From Anisus vortex (taxonomy: Eukaryota > Mollusca > Gastropoda > Planorbidae): a DNA stretch of 64,000 nt. This document shows positions 23,198-33,731 of this stretch, piece by piece (the first letter of the stretch is position 1; every line of letters begins with the position of its first letter). The stretch lies in assembly GCA_949126835.1 (NCBI GenBank), contig OX421499.1, positions 27,160,490 to 27,224,489 of the forward strand, given 5' to 3'. The notes under the pieces are model-generated. The model ran no database searches and was not told where the DNA came from. It worked only from the letters and a program-made list of their open reading frames with translations. Position numbers and translations under genes: made by a program.

Positions 23198-24009
23198 AGT
23201 GACAGAGTAAGGCGAGAGTAAGGCAGTAAACGGACAGAGATATAACCAGATAGAAAGAGGAAAGTGTAAGAGGGGTTGGGGGGTTCAGAGTTTAACTAAC
23301 TTAATACTAGTCCAAAATGGTACTCACCAGAACAGCGGTTCCTAGAATTTCACACACATATACAATACACACGTATCCAATCACAAAGTTATCGTTTTTG
23401 TATGGCGCTTGGCTGGTTGCAGGTAGCTTCGGTATAGTGAAAAGTTCTTTCTCCCCGTGCCGGGACTAGATAGTGTATAGTGTTATTGTCTATTTTCCTG
23501 GTTTGGGTACCGGGACTACGGCGGTTCCTATGGAGAGGTTGACGGGACAGATGTCGGGTTCTCGGCGGTTTCTAGTGCTGACGTCTCGGGTGCAGGTACG
23601 TCGATGCGGTGTCTCGGGTGACGATCTGGCGGTTGGGGTGGCGAATCTGGTCGTAATGGGTTGACGAAGGTGGCGTAGGGTGACGAATATGGCTGCTGGT
23701 GTATCAGGGTTGGCGTAGATTGCTAGAGTGGCGAATCTTCTTAATGGGGTGTCTTGGCTGGCGTATCTGGGGTGACGTAGGCTGCGTAAAGTGGCGAGCC
23801 TGGGTATCTGGGTGGCGTAGGCTGCGTAAAGTGGCTAGCCTGGCTTACTGGGGTGACTTGGCTTGCGTTTGAGGTGGCGGATCTGTTTGCTGCTTAGAGT
23901 CTTCGTGTTGTAGAGAGATGAGCCCCCAATCCAGGGTCGGTTTCAGTACGGCGTGGTCCTCGGGTTGATTGCTGTTGTAAGTGCCCTGAACGGCTTGAGT
24001 TCAGGATCC
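23198..24009 (-). other. Retrotransposon leader, non-coding
   Basis: About 810 bases lie between the primer-binding region and the Gag start. The stretch is GC-rich compared with the host, and holds short direct repeats built on GGCGTAGGCTGCGTAAAGTGG (23774-23840). No ORF here is convincing. Leaders of this kind carry packaging and translation signals, but none can be identified by reading. Confidence 0.6.
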
Positions 24010-24024
24010 CGCGGCGAGGTCCCA
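24007..24024 (-). other. Candidate primer-binding site
   Basis: On the minus strand three bases (AAG) separate the 5' LTR from TGGGACCTCGCCGCGGGA, starting with the TGG expected opposite a tRNA 3' CCA end. The matching tRNA was not identified. Confidence 0.5.
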
Positions 24025-24027
24025 CTT

Positions 24028-25312
24028 TGTCAGGATGTGTTTAGGATTAGGACATCAACCTGGCAGAAGTTGGGCGATGAGAGGGGTGCGGAGTCGTAGG
24101 TGAGTGGGGTAGTAGTGGCAGGTCGTCGTAGGGTATGAATTACCGTGACTGGAATCGCCCTGGAATAATTATTATTTCTCTCACTGGCTCGTTAGATGTT
24201 ATGACGGACACACAGATAGTTCTAAGTAGGCAAATAAATCGCTGGTTAAGTTCAGGTGTTTATTATAATTTCAGTTCTTCACTCAATGGCAAGATACATA
24301 TATGAATTTGCACAGGCTTCAGTTAACACTCAACACATGGTACTGCTAGGTTATCCCAAATTTAGGCAACCGTAGCTGTGTTCATGAAAATACTTAGACT
24401 GACAAAATATCTATCTATACACATGCAGGCGGTATATCCTATGGAACAAACTGAATAAGTGGAGGCTAGAATCGAACAACCTTCTCCACCAAGCACTTGA
24501 GCCGAAGTATCTCTAAAACTCATTAAGCGCGCTTTCCTGAATTTTAGTCACGTGATCAGTGGTCAATTTGATTGGATAGCTACATTAGTTTAGAATTACA
24601 TATGTTCTGGTTGGCTGGTTTGCTTGCATAAAGGATTGACTATTGGGGGGGGGGGGGGGGAATTTAGGAGTGGGTATACAATTAGTACCGCCGACTTTTG
24701 CGGGGTGGGGCCCAGGGAAAAAGGGGGGGGGGTGGGTAGACGTTTACGAAGATACAAAGGATAAGATAATGACTTATCTCCCCTTGATGTACCAGTTTGT
24801 ATGTGCGAGACGCTTCGCTCCAGATGTCACTACTTCGAGTGGACAAAGGGTTATGCCCACGGCGCTGAGTAGGAGACGAAAAGGGGAGATAATGAAAAGG
24901 TGTCTACAGGAATGCTGAGTTTAGCAAAATAAATGAGTAGTACTATCAAAATACAACATGAATCATAATTGACAGCATAATAGAATATATATATATATAT
25001 ATATACATACATTAAAGAATACACACACATACAATCACACATACAAATAGTGTAGTACCAATTGGCTGAATCAAGTAGCAACTCTGAATTCGGGAATGAA
25101 AAAGTGTAGAGAGGGTTAAAGAGAGGTGAGGAGAAGAGTGGTTGGGGTGTTCCTATTGCGTGAGAAGAGGGAAAGAGGTAATGGCGTCAGGCTACTTTCT
25201 ACTCCCTAATCTAACTCTACGCTAACCTATGTTTCTAGTTCTACACTACTTCTGCGCTATGATCTATCCATGAGTACTAATAAGGTTACGATTTAATTCC
25301 AGAATCGTGACA
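24028..25312 (-). repeat. 5' LTR of the Gmr1-like retrotransposon
   Basis: The repeat is 1285 bp, TGTCAGGATG to ATCGTGACA, and GACAA follows at 25313. It lies upstream of the minus-strand Gag-Pol, so it should carry the promoter. A long AT run (24985-25006) and a G run (24645-24660) are the length-variable spots. Confidence 0.92.
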
Positions 25313-25317
25313 GACAA

Positions 25318-25724
25318 TAAGGATAACTATAAGGAATAATAAGGATAACACAAAAAATAAGAGCGACACATTTAACCTAAAGGCCTACATAGAATATTTA
25401 ATAATTAGTCTAGCCAAAGACTATAATAAGATGGACCGCCTGCTATGATATTTCTGCTATTCGATAACTTGAAACACTATGGAAAATTAAGAAAGTTGTA
25501 TATATAGGAAATCTTTAGGCACGTTTAGGAGTCATTTATTTTTAGGACAGCGTTATTGGCTGCGAACGGAAAAACAACACTTTGAGCTCTAAAGCAAGTG
25601 CTCCATCTTATTATATAGTCTTTGGTCTAGCATTTCACGACGATTTTCAATATTTTTCATACATTGAACGCATAGTAAAGAAAGAACAAACGCGAAAACG
25701 CTAGATCTTCTTCATCTGCTATGA
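25318..25724. other. Intergenic, nothing recognised
   Basis: An AT-rich stretch between the LTR element and the next hAT. I see no ORF, repeat or RNA gene. Confidence 0.5.
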
Positions 25725-27613
25725 CAGGGTCTCCAAACTACGGCCCGCGATGCCCTCTCATGCATTACAGTGGAGTCCTTTTTATCTACAGAATAAAATT
25801 ACGGAATTTTACCTGTTTCCTGCCAAGTTCAGCAGATCCGGCGAGAAAGCATTATGTGTGATTTGCAACGAAACTGGCTGTGATGAAAGAATACAACCTG
25901 CGCCGTCATCATTAAAGCAAACATCAGGAGAATTATGCACATTTGGATGGTGAAGTCCGTGCAGAAAAATTTGCTAAATTACAAAATCAACTCACATCTC
26001 AGAGGACATTGTTAAGTAATTCCTCAAATGAAAACGAATCTTTAACTAAGGCCAGTTATAAAGTTGCTTACGTCCTGGCTAAAAGTGGCAAACCGTTTAC
26101 AGTAGTGAAGGAATGTTTGTTGGAGGTGGCTGAGGAACTTCGCCCAGAAAAGTCAAAACAATTAAAAAATTTAGCTTTGGGTGCAAATACCATTGCCCGC
26201 CGTGTTGCAGATATGGGTGAAAACATTGTGAATCAAATAGCGAAGAACGCAAGCAAGTTTTGCCATTTTTCAATTGAAATGGATGTATCGCTGGACAGTT
26301 GTTCCACTTCTCAAATGCTTGTGTTCATTAGAGGTGTGGATGAAGACATGAACATAACACAAGAGCTGGCTTCCCTACACAGCATGTATGACACAGTTAC
26401 CGGAGAGGATAGATTCAATGAGTTGAAAAAAAAGATTTACTGATTATAACTTGGACTGGACTAACCTCAGTTGCCTGACTGTTGATTGAGGAAAGAACAT
26501 GAGTGGCATAAAGAAAGGCTTGGTTGGACAAGTGAAGCAGATGTGTAATTAAAAAATGGGGTCAGTCATAGACAGTTCTGAGACATGTTGAAAGATACAG
26601 ACACAGAATCGAAAGATTTACCATATTATACAGCAGGCTAAGTTGTGACAAAGTTCTGAGCAGAGTATTAAAGTTAAGAAAGGAAATAGGTGAGTTCCTG
26701 GAAAGTAAAGGCAAGCCACAGCCACTACTGTCTGATGAAGAACAGGTATGGAAATTGGCCTTTGCTACAGACATAACAAGTCATTTACATTTTCTGAACC
26801 TAAAACTACAAGGAGAGAAAAATCTAGTTTCTGATCTATACACCCACGTAAAGGCCTTCAGATTCAAACTTGTTTTGTTTTTTGGAACAAGTACAGGCCA
26901 ACAACTTGACGCACTTTCAGCAGTGCAATGTATTCATGGCTGAAGCAAAAGCCGAGTTCCCCACGTCATTTGCATGCGAGATCATCAAAGACCTCCAGCT
27001 GCAGTTTCAGGAGCGGTTTTCTGATTTGGATTCAAAGGCAGAAGAATTGAGACTGTTTCAAATACCATTTGAAGCAAACGTGGCCAGTTGCCCGGATGAA
27101 CTGCAGCTGGTAGTCATTGAGTTGCAAGCAAATGGCCTCTTTAGGGATAAGTTCAAAGAAGGACTAATGGGTTTTTACCAGTGTTTGACCAAGGAAGAGT
27201 TTCCTAATATCGAAACGTTTTCATCAAGGTACCTTTCAATTTTGAAACAACATACCTGTGTGAACAAACATTTTCAAGACTGAAATACGTAAAGAACAAT
27301 TTGGGAACAAACTTGTCCGAATACAATCTCAAGTCAATGTTGATGTTAGGGACATCAAATCTAAGGCCAGAAATGTCTGATATTTTGGCATTCAGGAAAC
27401 AGTTTCACCATTCCCACTAATACAGGTGTTCAAGTGTAGTGCACCAATTTGTTATTAATAATAACTGAATACGACAATATTAAATAAATAATTAAAAACA
27501 ACATACATGTTTTGATTCTTTTTTTTTATTTGGACCTCGAGTATGTAGTTGGCCCCTGAGCTGCTGTTTGGTAGTTAAAGCGGCCCTCGGGCTGAAAAGT
27601 TTGGAGACCCCTG
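25725..27613 (+). mobile_element. hAT transposon, GTF2IRD2-like transposase, broken
   Basis: The ends are CAGGGTCTCCAAACTACGG at left and the reversed CAGGGGTCTCCAAACTTTTC at right. The flanks TGCTATGA (25717-25724) and TGCTATAG (27614-27621) match at six of eight bases, consistent with a worn hAT target duplication. Transposase pieces in successive frames run 25750-25953, 25943-26443 (GANTIARRVADMGENIV, FIRGVDEDMN, TGEDRFNELK), 26870-27283 and 27283-27420 (KYVKNNLGTNLS). Frameshifts and stops separate them, so the enzyme is inactive. The same family lies inverted at 10819-12349, and an end remnant lies at 47365. Confidence 0.88.
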
Positions 27614-27621
27614 TGCTATAG

Positions 27622-28847
27622 CTAGGTCAGGACCGTGCGGTGGATTTTCACCATTTGCACGTCTACAAACTACAAATGTAGACAAACGTTGCCTACTGCG
27701 GCCGCTTAACTGCGTTTTGCTCGGCATGGCCCTGATCTAGGTCTACAATAGTAACGGAAAATTTGATTAAGTTACGTATTAAGGCGAAAGGTATCCCCCA
27801 ACCCCACTCTAATTTTTTCAAAGATTACTAATACTACGTCTGCCCCAGACACCAAACTGCACTTGATACACGGTTCTATATTACACACTTTTACACGCTT
27901 GACACGATAGGATTAATTACAAATTACAGACCGGCCAATCATTCGTTTTACATTTTCACTCTCTTTTTCTCTTTCTTCGTTTCAATGGCCAGAGGGCGTT
28001 ATTTTACGTCTGCCCTATACGACAGTAACACTTATATGTTGTTTTTTTTCCAGTTAATAATTTTAATTAGTAGTGTCACGTATGTATAATAGGGCGTCCT
28101 GGCCACATGTACTGTATGCTTAACTAGTTTTTGTTCATGCCTTGGAACCCCCTCCCCCACCCCAACAACGTCCAGCGCCTCCCCCACCCTCATCTAAAAC
28201 CAGGGATTAAAAAAATATTTATTATTCATTCTTAAATTTTAATATTTTTTTTTTATAACAATTATATTAATTTTAAAGTCTGTTATCTAGGGCTAACATA
28301 ATTGCAAACACATTAGTCAGCATTCACCTTACTATAGGCTCAATGCAAAAAAAAAAATATTTTAATTAATAGGCTATATATTTATTTTAAAACTAATTAA
28401 TGGCCATTTTTCGACGTTTAATAATTGAAATAACTTTAGCTTTCCATATTTATCTTTTCCGAACAAGCTGTGCATTTCTCTTTTAATTAGCCATCTACTG
28501 TGTCAGTAGGCCTAAGCCCTACTGTGTTATTTTTAATGGAAATTCTTGATAAAAATTAATTAGACATTTTGCATTAAATTAATTGTTTTAAAAGATGAGT
28601 GCGTAAAACTTTGAAATATTTAATGTATTTTCTTTTATATTTCAGCTATTTGTAATTTAATAAAATAAATTATCTTAGTTTTTTCAAGAATTTTCGGGGA
28701 AAATTGCCTACTTTTGCTACTATCCCCATTTACCATGGAATATTTCGACCACCTTACTTTATTTGACAGTTTTAGACAGGGAAACGCAGTTTCCATTGAT
28801 CTATTTAGAGACCTTACCACATAAAGGACAATTTCCATTGATCAGAG
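27622..28847. other. Intergenic, no gene recognised
   Basis: Mostly AT-rich sequence with scattered homopolymers. I find no convincing ORF, splice pair, tandem array or transposon end. Confidence 0.5.
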
Positions 28848-29034
28848 CAGGGGTGAAGCCACGAGCGCGGGAGCGGGGGGACTGAGGGAGATAAGCCTTC
28901 CATCTGAAATGTTTGAAAAATAACATTTTTTCCATTTTTCTTAAAATATATATACTAATTTGCGAACATTTTGATAAATGTTTGTCACGCGCAAGTTCAG
29001 CCCACCCTGAAAAAAAATTCTGGCTTCGCCCCTG
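28848..29034. mobile_element. hAT-type MITE, same family as 9823-10013
   Basis: The left end reads CAGGGGTGAAGCCACG and the right end, reversed, CAGGGGCGAAGCCAG. The flanks GATCAGAG (28840-28847) and GCTCAGAG (29035-29042) match at seven of eight bases. The internal part GATAAATGTTTGTCACGCG matches the sibling copy. It has no ORF. Confidence 0.85.
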
Positions 29035-29189
29035 GCTCAGAGTGATGAATTATTAGTTTTCAGTGCAATAGAAATAGACTTTATTAATCACGGAAGAGGA
29101 CAGTAGTATTAGTTTTATAAAAAAAGATTTTATTGTAAGCTTATATACTGACTATATAGAAAACAATTTGTTATAAAAATATCGGTCCA

Positions 29190-29370
29190 GCGTAGAAAGT
29201 TGTAGGCCTCTATTTACTTTGAGGGTCTTAAGTTCAAACCATCAAGACCGGAATTCTCCCCCTCCACCCTAGACCCAAGATCATTTTTGAGTTAAGTCAA
29301 AATCCTTTAGGTACATTTTTTACCACTAGGCATTGTGCTGACCACTCAATCCCGACGAATGTCGCGGTTG
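29190..29370 (+). repeat. Probable SINE family B fragment
   Basis: It contains GGTCTTAAGTTCAAACC (B-box-like) and later GGCATTGTGCTGACCACTCA, close to GGCATTGTGCTAGTCACACA at 48870. It is diverged and the borders are uncertain. Confidence 0.4.
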
Positions 29371-29739
29371 AGGAAATTAGTGAATTCCGCTTTGTGAGTC
29401 CCATAGATATTCAAAGTATACGAGGGAACTTTAATTACATGACACTAAATATACTACTAAATAAATAATGCAGTCGTGAAACAGTTGAAAAATCCACAAG
29501 AGAAATGCACTTTGTTATGCTCTTAGTACGGCAACCAAAATCTAGTAGTGCATATGCAAAGTCATGGAGTTTTTTTTTTCCTTAAGAAACACGACTCTGG
29601 TTACTTGACATTGGCATGAATCTTTAAAAAACAACAACTGGCTAAGCTATGAGAAAATAAAAAAATACGGTTACTGTACGTAACATTTAATTTAGGCTAC
29701 TCTGTAAAAACATCTTTGCAGAGTTCCGTTTCCGACTAG

Positions 29740-30215
29740 TTCTCAAGAAGAAGAAGTCAAATGATATCAATCCTCTGCTCCGATCTCTGCACTGGCTACC
29801 CATCAACAACCGGATCTCATATAAGCTGGCTTCCCTCTGTTATAGGTGCCTGAATAACTGCGCCCCGGATTATCTTCGCTCTTGTATGGAGCTCTACACC
29901 CAGTCCCGCCCACTTCGTTCGGCATCTGACGCGCTTACTCTGCGGATCCCTCGTGTGAGGCTAGTGTCCACTGGCGAACGTTCATTTTCCTACGCAGGAC
30001 CGTCCGCTAGGAATCACCTCCCACTACATCTTCGCCAGAGCCCTAGCTATGACACCTTCAGGAGCCGGCTGAAGACTCACCTATTTCGTCAGCAGAATTA
30101 GCGTATTACTATATATTTCGTTGTCTGTCTGTATTCTGTAACTGTCGTCTGCGCATAGAACTGTCACCAACGGGATATGCGCTATATAAGCACCGTTATT
30201 ATTATTATTATTATA
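29740..30215 (+). pseudogene. L2/CR1-like LINE, 5'-truncated, with (TTA)n tail
   Basis: The frame reads PLLRSLHWLPINNRISYKLA and continues to GERSFSYAGPSARNHLPLHL and a stop at 30101. This is the region behind the RT domain of L2/CR1-type LINEs. The 3' end reads GCGCTATATAAGCACC followed by TTA repeats. Nothing upstream of this part of the RT is present. Confidence 0.8.
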
Positions 30216-31850
30216 TTCAAACCTCTGCACATTCCTGCAGGCGGGACGTCAGTAGGGAAACATGGCGCCACCGTGTTAAAATACTAATTTTGCGACCCCC
30301 CCCCCCCCCCCCACCAATATTTAATTACTGGGCACTTTTGGTGAAACTTTTCTTGTTGAGACGGGCATCTCATTCGACCCCTCTCTTTACTTCACTGCTG
30401 ACTACAGGCAGAAGCTTGGAGATCTTAGATAACCAAGTAAATTCTACACTAATAAAAACCATGTAGGACAGATTTTTCTTTTCTTTCTATCTGTTCTATC
30501 TGTTCTATCTGTTCTATTTGTTCTATCTGTTGTAATTTTCTTATCCCTCCCTCTTTTTGTTTCGTTTTTTTTCTTCATTTGGGGACGTCCCTTAATGACG
30601 TCAAGCAATTTTTTTACCATTTTAATAAACCCTACTCCGCCATTACCACAAGCTGTTACAAAATGTCAGACCCCCGCCTTTTAACTTTCCAATATGACGC
30701 CGCAACTCCCTGTACCCCTCTTCCAATGTCAGCATACTTCAGATCACTTGTATTATTTTATTCTTTTGTCATTGTAGCCTGTATTAAATACAGTGCAACA
30801 TTCAATTAGTGTTGAAAAACAACAACACAGTTAATCAAAATAGTTTCGAATATATTCCCTGTCTAGTTAGCACTGCTAAATTTACAATATTATATTCAAG
30901 TTCTGTTATAAAAGTCCAATGAAGTATGACTTAACCACTGATCTATAAAAAGAATGGATTGCGCATTCTTAATAAATTGGTCTGAGCAAAGTGAAGAAAA
31001 GCACTGATCTATAGAAGAAAGGAAAAACTAAAAATTCCACTGCACTTACCGATATAAACAAAAATGTGTCTAAAACTTACTGTGCCACTGATCTATAAAT
31101 AGATCGGAACGGAATCTATGTTACTGCCATTTTACACAATATGCAAATGGATTGTTGCTGTCAAGCTTCTGACTTCTTATTAATAAAATAAAACTAACAA
31201 TAATACGATCAAAAGAAAACAAGTACCAAAAATTAAAAAAGTTAATAATAAAAAAAGTAGACAGCAATATTTCGCAGTACGGAAAAACCCGGTCCCGAGC
31301 ACACACCAAATTTGAAAGCATTTCAAAGGGACATCATTTGGAAACTGCGCCCATTGTATAATCTTAACATACGGTGATTAGTAATAGGTCTAAGTTTATT
31401 TAAAAAAAGAAAATTAACGAATTAAGCAATATTGTTACAAAATAAAACTTTTTTTTTGGAAGACGTTTCCAATTTATACATTTAACTTTTAACCCGATTA
31501 GTCAAAGGGCTTAGGAGAATATAGAGCAGAAACAAACATCTAAATAAATAAACAAACTCACGGTAATTATATATATTGACCTGTGACAGTATAAACAAAA
31601 TGGCGGAAATTTCCTCAAGAATGTTACTTCCGAGCCTAATCCATTCTTTTTAGTGATCAGTTGACTTAACTAATTAAACTATAACTCAAATGATGTAGAA
31701 AAAACAACAACTTGGAAATTTGTTTTATTATAAAAGAAAACAAACTGGGTGTATGTCGTTCCACCCAGAAAAGTGCCAACTACTAAGAATATAAAAGAAA
31801 ATGAAACAAAAAATAACAAACTTTCTCATTCGTGGAAAAAAATCTAGCCT
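30216..31850. other. Intergenic, low-complexity pieces only
   Basis: The stretch holds a C-run (30295-30312), a TTCTATCTG microsatellite (30486-30533), and the 12-mer CACTGATCTATA at 30936, 31002 and 31086. No gene is recognised. Confidence 0.5.
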
Positions 31851-31854
31851 ATAG

Positions 31855-32065
31855 CAATAACAAATGCAGATAAGTAATCTTTTTACCCGAGTGGTATCTA
31901 GGCATGGAATGGCTTGACTGAACAAAACAGGAAAACCAGGAAGTCACTTAAACATTAAAAACACTTAATGAAAATGCAAGACTAGACTCAAACTAGGGAT
32001 AAGCGGTTGACGCAATTATCTTCTGCATAGAAGGAGCGAACATAATAATATAAAATAATAGATAG
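31855..32065 (+). pseudogene. CR1-like LINE 3' end copy
   Basis: It contains the degraded C-terminal stretch around CATGGAATGGCTTGA, then GCAAGACTAGACTCAAAC and CTTCTGCATAGAAGGAGCG, matching the 3' end of the LINE at 35838-37590. Confidence 0.65.
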
Positions 32066-32539
32066 TAATAATAATAAAAATGTTGAACTTTCATTGGACA
32101 ATATCGTTTAGCACCAAGCGTCATTTGATGATGCTAAAAGAATTAAATAGTAGAATCAAAAGAAGAAGACATTTAAACTAAAAAAATAAATATGAAAAGT
32201 AGAATAATTGTTATTCAAATTATAAAATGAATTTTTTTGAAAAAGTTAAATACTAAAACAAAACTATGTTTCTCCATTCTCTCTTAGAGAAGCAAAGTGT
32301 TACTTTACTCGATTAAATGGGAAGAGCATGAGTCTCTATATCCTGAAGATTACCAACAACGTTTAGATAAAGCGCTGTCTTTGTCTTTGCAAACTGTGCT
32401 CTTTATTTTCTTCATATTCTTAAATATCTTCTTGTATAATAAAAATGATGAATATTTACTTAGTGCATCTTTCCATGCTATTGAGTTTAGCATTTTCATG
32501 AGCTTTCATTCCACAATTCAGTTGCCGGTGTTAGGATGG

Positions 32540-32705
32540 TGGAAGGCCCCAAAACACCTAGCCAAATATCTTTTGTCACACAGTTACTCAGTGTCTGAGG
32601 CAAGCTGTTCCACAATGTTGGTGCAGCATATTCGAAGAATATATAACAGAAGCTTTTATTCAATACAAAAGATTATTGCGTGCCGTGGTGTATTTTTTTT
32701 TTGAT
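32540..32705 (-). pseudogene. Possible LINE C-terminal fragment
   Basis: On the minus strand it reads FFEYAAPTLWNSLPQTLSNC, like the conserved APxLWNxLP stretch near the C-terminus of CR1/L2 LINEs. It is short and degraded. Confidence 0.5.
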
Positions 32706-33029
32706 GTTGCAAGAATACAAGCATGTGGACTAATGACTTTCCATTGTCTAGTCTGAATGTCTTTGAATTGTCTTCAGCTGTCTTGTCTTATGAATCCGAG
32801 CCATTCCTTAAGAGGATCAGATTATATCTTCTACCCGTACGCATAATCGTTGTTCTATCCTAAGCGCCAATTTCGATAAGATTTTGTTATTTGTCCTGAC
32901 TACATCAAACAATAAGTACCATTGCAAAATGTCATTAGGGAAACATTACGTAACCTTTATCAATTATTTAGTCCTAAGATACAGGGAATACGATGACCAC
33001 CCGACAATAGCCTAATTGGGACATAGTAA

Positions 33030-33135
33030 AGGCGTCTGGGCATTTTGCCAATACCACAATCACCTGGTATAGGCCTACTGTGGCTACAGAAACTGGTGAA
33101 AGTTGCTTCACCTGCCATCTGGATCAATTCGATTA
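33030..33135 (+). repeat. SINE family B, tail fragment
   Basis: It reads GGCATTTTGCC, then ACTGTGGCTACAGAAACTGG and TTGCTTCACCTGCC, parallel to the copy at 48855. Confidence 0.6.
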
Positions 33136-33389
33136 CTTTTTTTTATTTAGGTTAAGGGCATAAGAAAAGGGCTTTAATCTTCCGTAGCCCTTCAAGTCAA
33201 ATAAACATCAGTTATAGCTGTGGTGGAGTTATAATTGTGCGATGAGCATTGGGCATTGTTCCGAATCATGCGTCAGCTAGACAAGGGGTCAGAAGACTTG
33301 GTACGCAGAGCGATTATTCAACAACACGCGGAAGACTCCCCCCAAAAAAGGCAATTCAAGTTTCCGCTACAAGCAATTGAGTTCTAGAG

Positions 33390-33605
33390 CACGACGACGT
33401 TTAGGCTGTTGGAACCACAGAATAGGTATAGATCTAGTAGCGTGTCTATTATAGCGACTGCTGCATTGCGTCAAAAAATGGCGGAATCTTAGCTTCCCTT
33501 TTAGTGACTGCGCATATAGGGATTGCGCATTCTGTTCTGTACCTATTCTGTGGTAGGAACGCTGAACGAATTAGAAATACTACATTGGCACACTATTTGC
33601 CATCC
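33390..33605 (+). repeat. hAT 3' end fragment interrupted by a MITE
   Basis: The two sides (…GGCTGTTGGAA and GGAACGCTGAACGAATTAGA…CACTATTTGCC) join into the same 3' end sequence seen at 14935-14997 and 50110-50165. A separate element at 33415-33553 splits it. Confidence 0.6.
33415..33553. mobile_element. MITE with CCACAGAATAGGTA ends
   Basis: The left end reads CCACAGAATAGGTATAGA and the right end, reversed, CCACAGAATAGGTACAGA. The flanks TTGGAA and TAGGAA suggest a 5- or 6-bp duplication. Right-end relatives occur at 40043-40082 and 55528-55562. It has no ORF. Confidence 0.65.
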
Positions 33606-33731
33606 CATAATATAGACAAAAAATTATAAAACACAAAAAAATAGAATAGCTTTATTGCATTACTTTGATCTCTGTACACTAGCAGCCACAGAATAGAATA
33701 ATTTTTATTAATTACTTTGTTCTCTGTACAG

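Larger units (their letters stand above)
17236..25312 (-). mobile_element. Complete LTR retrotransposon, Gmr1-like Ty3/gypsy
   Basis: The element spans 8077 bp including two LTRs and is flanked by the 5-bp duplication GACAA (17231-17235 and 25313-25317). On the minus strand the order is 5' LTR, a possible primer-binding site, about 830 bases of leader, one Gag-Pol ORF, then the 3' LTR. It belongs with Ty3/gypsy by its H2C2 integrase, GPY module and FVDD reverse transcriptase. However, the integrase precedes the reverse transcriptase, the arrangement known for Gmr1-type elements. The near-identical LTRs and unbroken ORF indicate recent insertion and possible activity. It is alone in the intergenic region and disrupts no visible gene. 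Confidence 0.92.

Noticed and set aside
32297..32704. 135-codon plus-strand ORF
   Set aside because: No domain is recognised, and its second half overlaps a LINE fragment readable on the minus strand.
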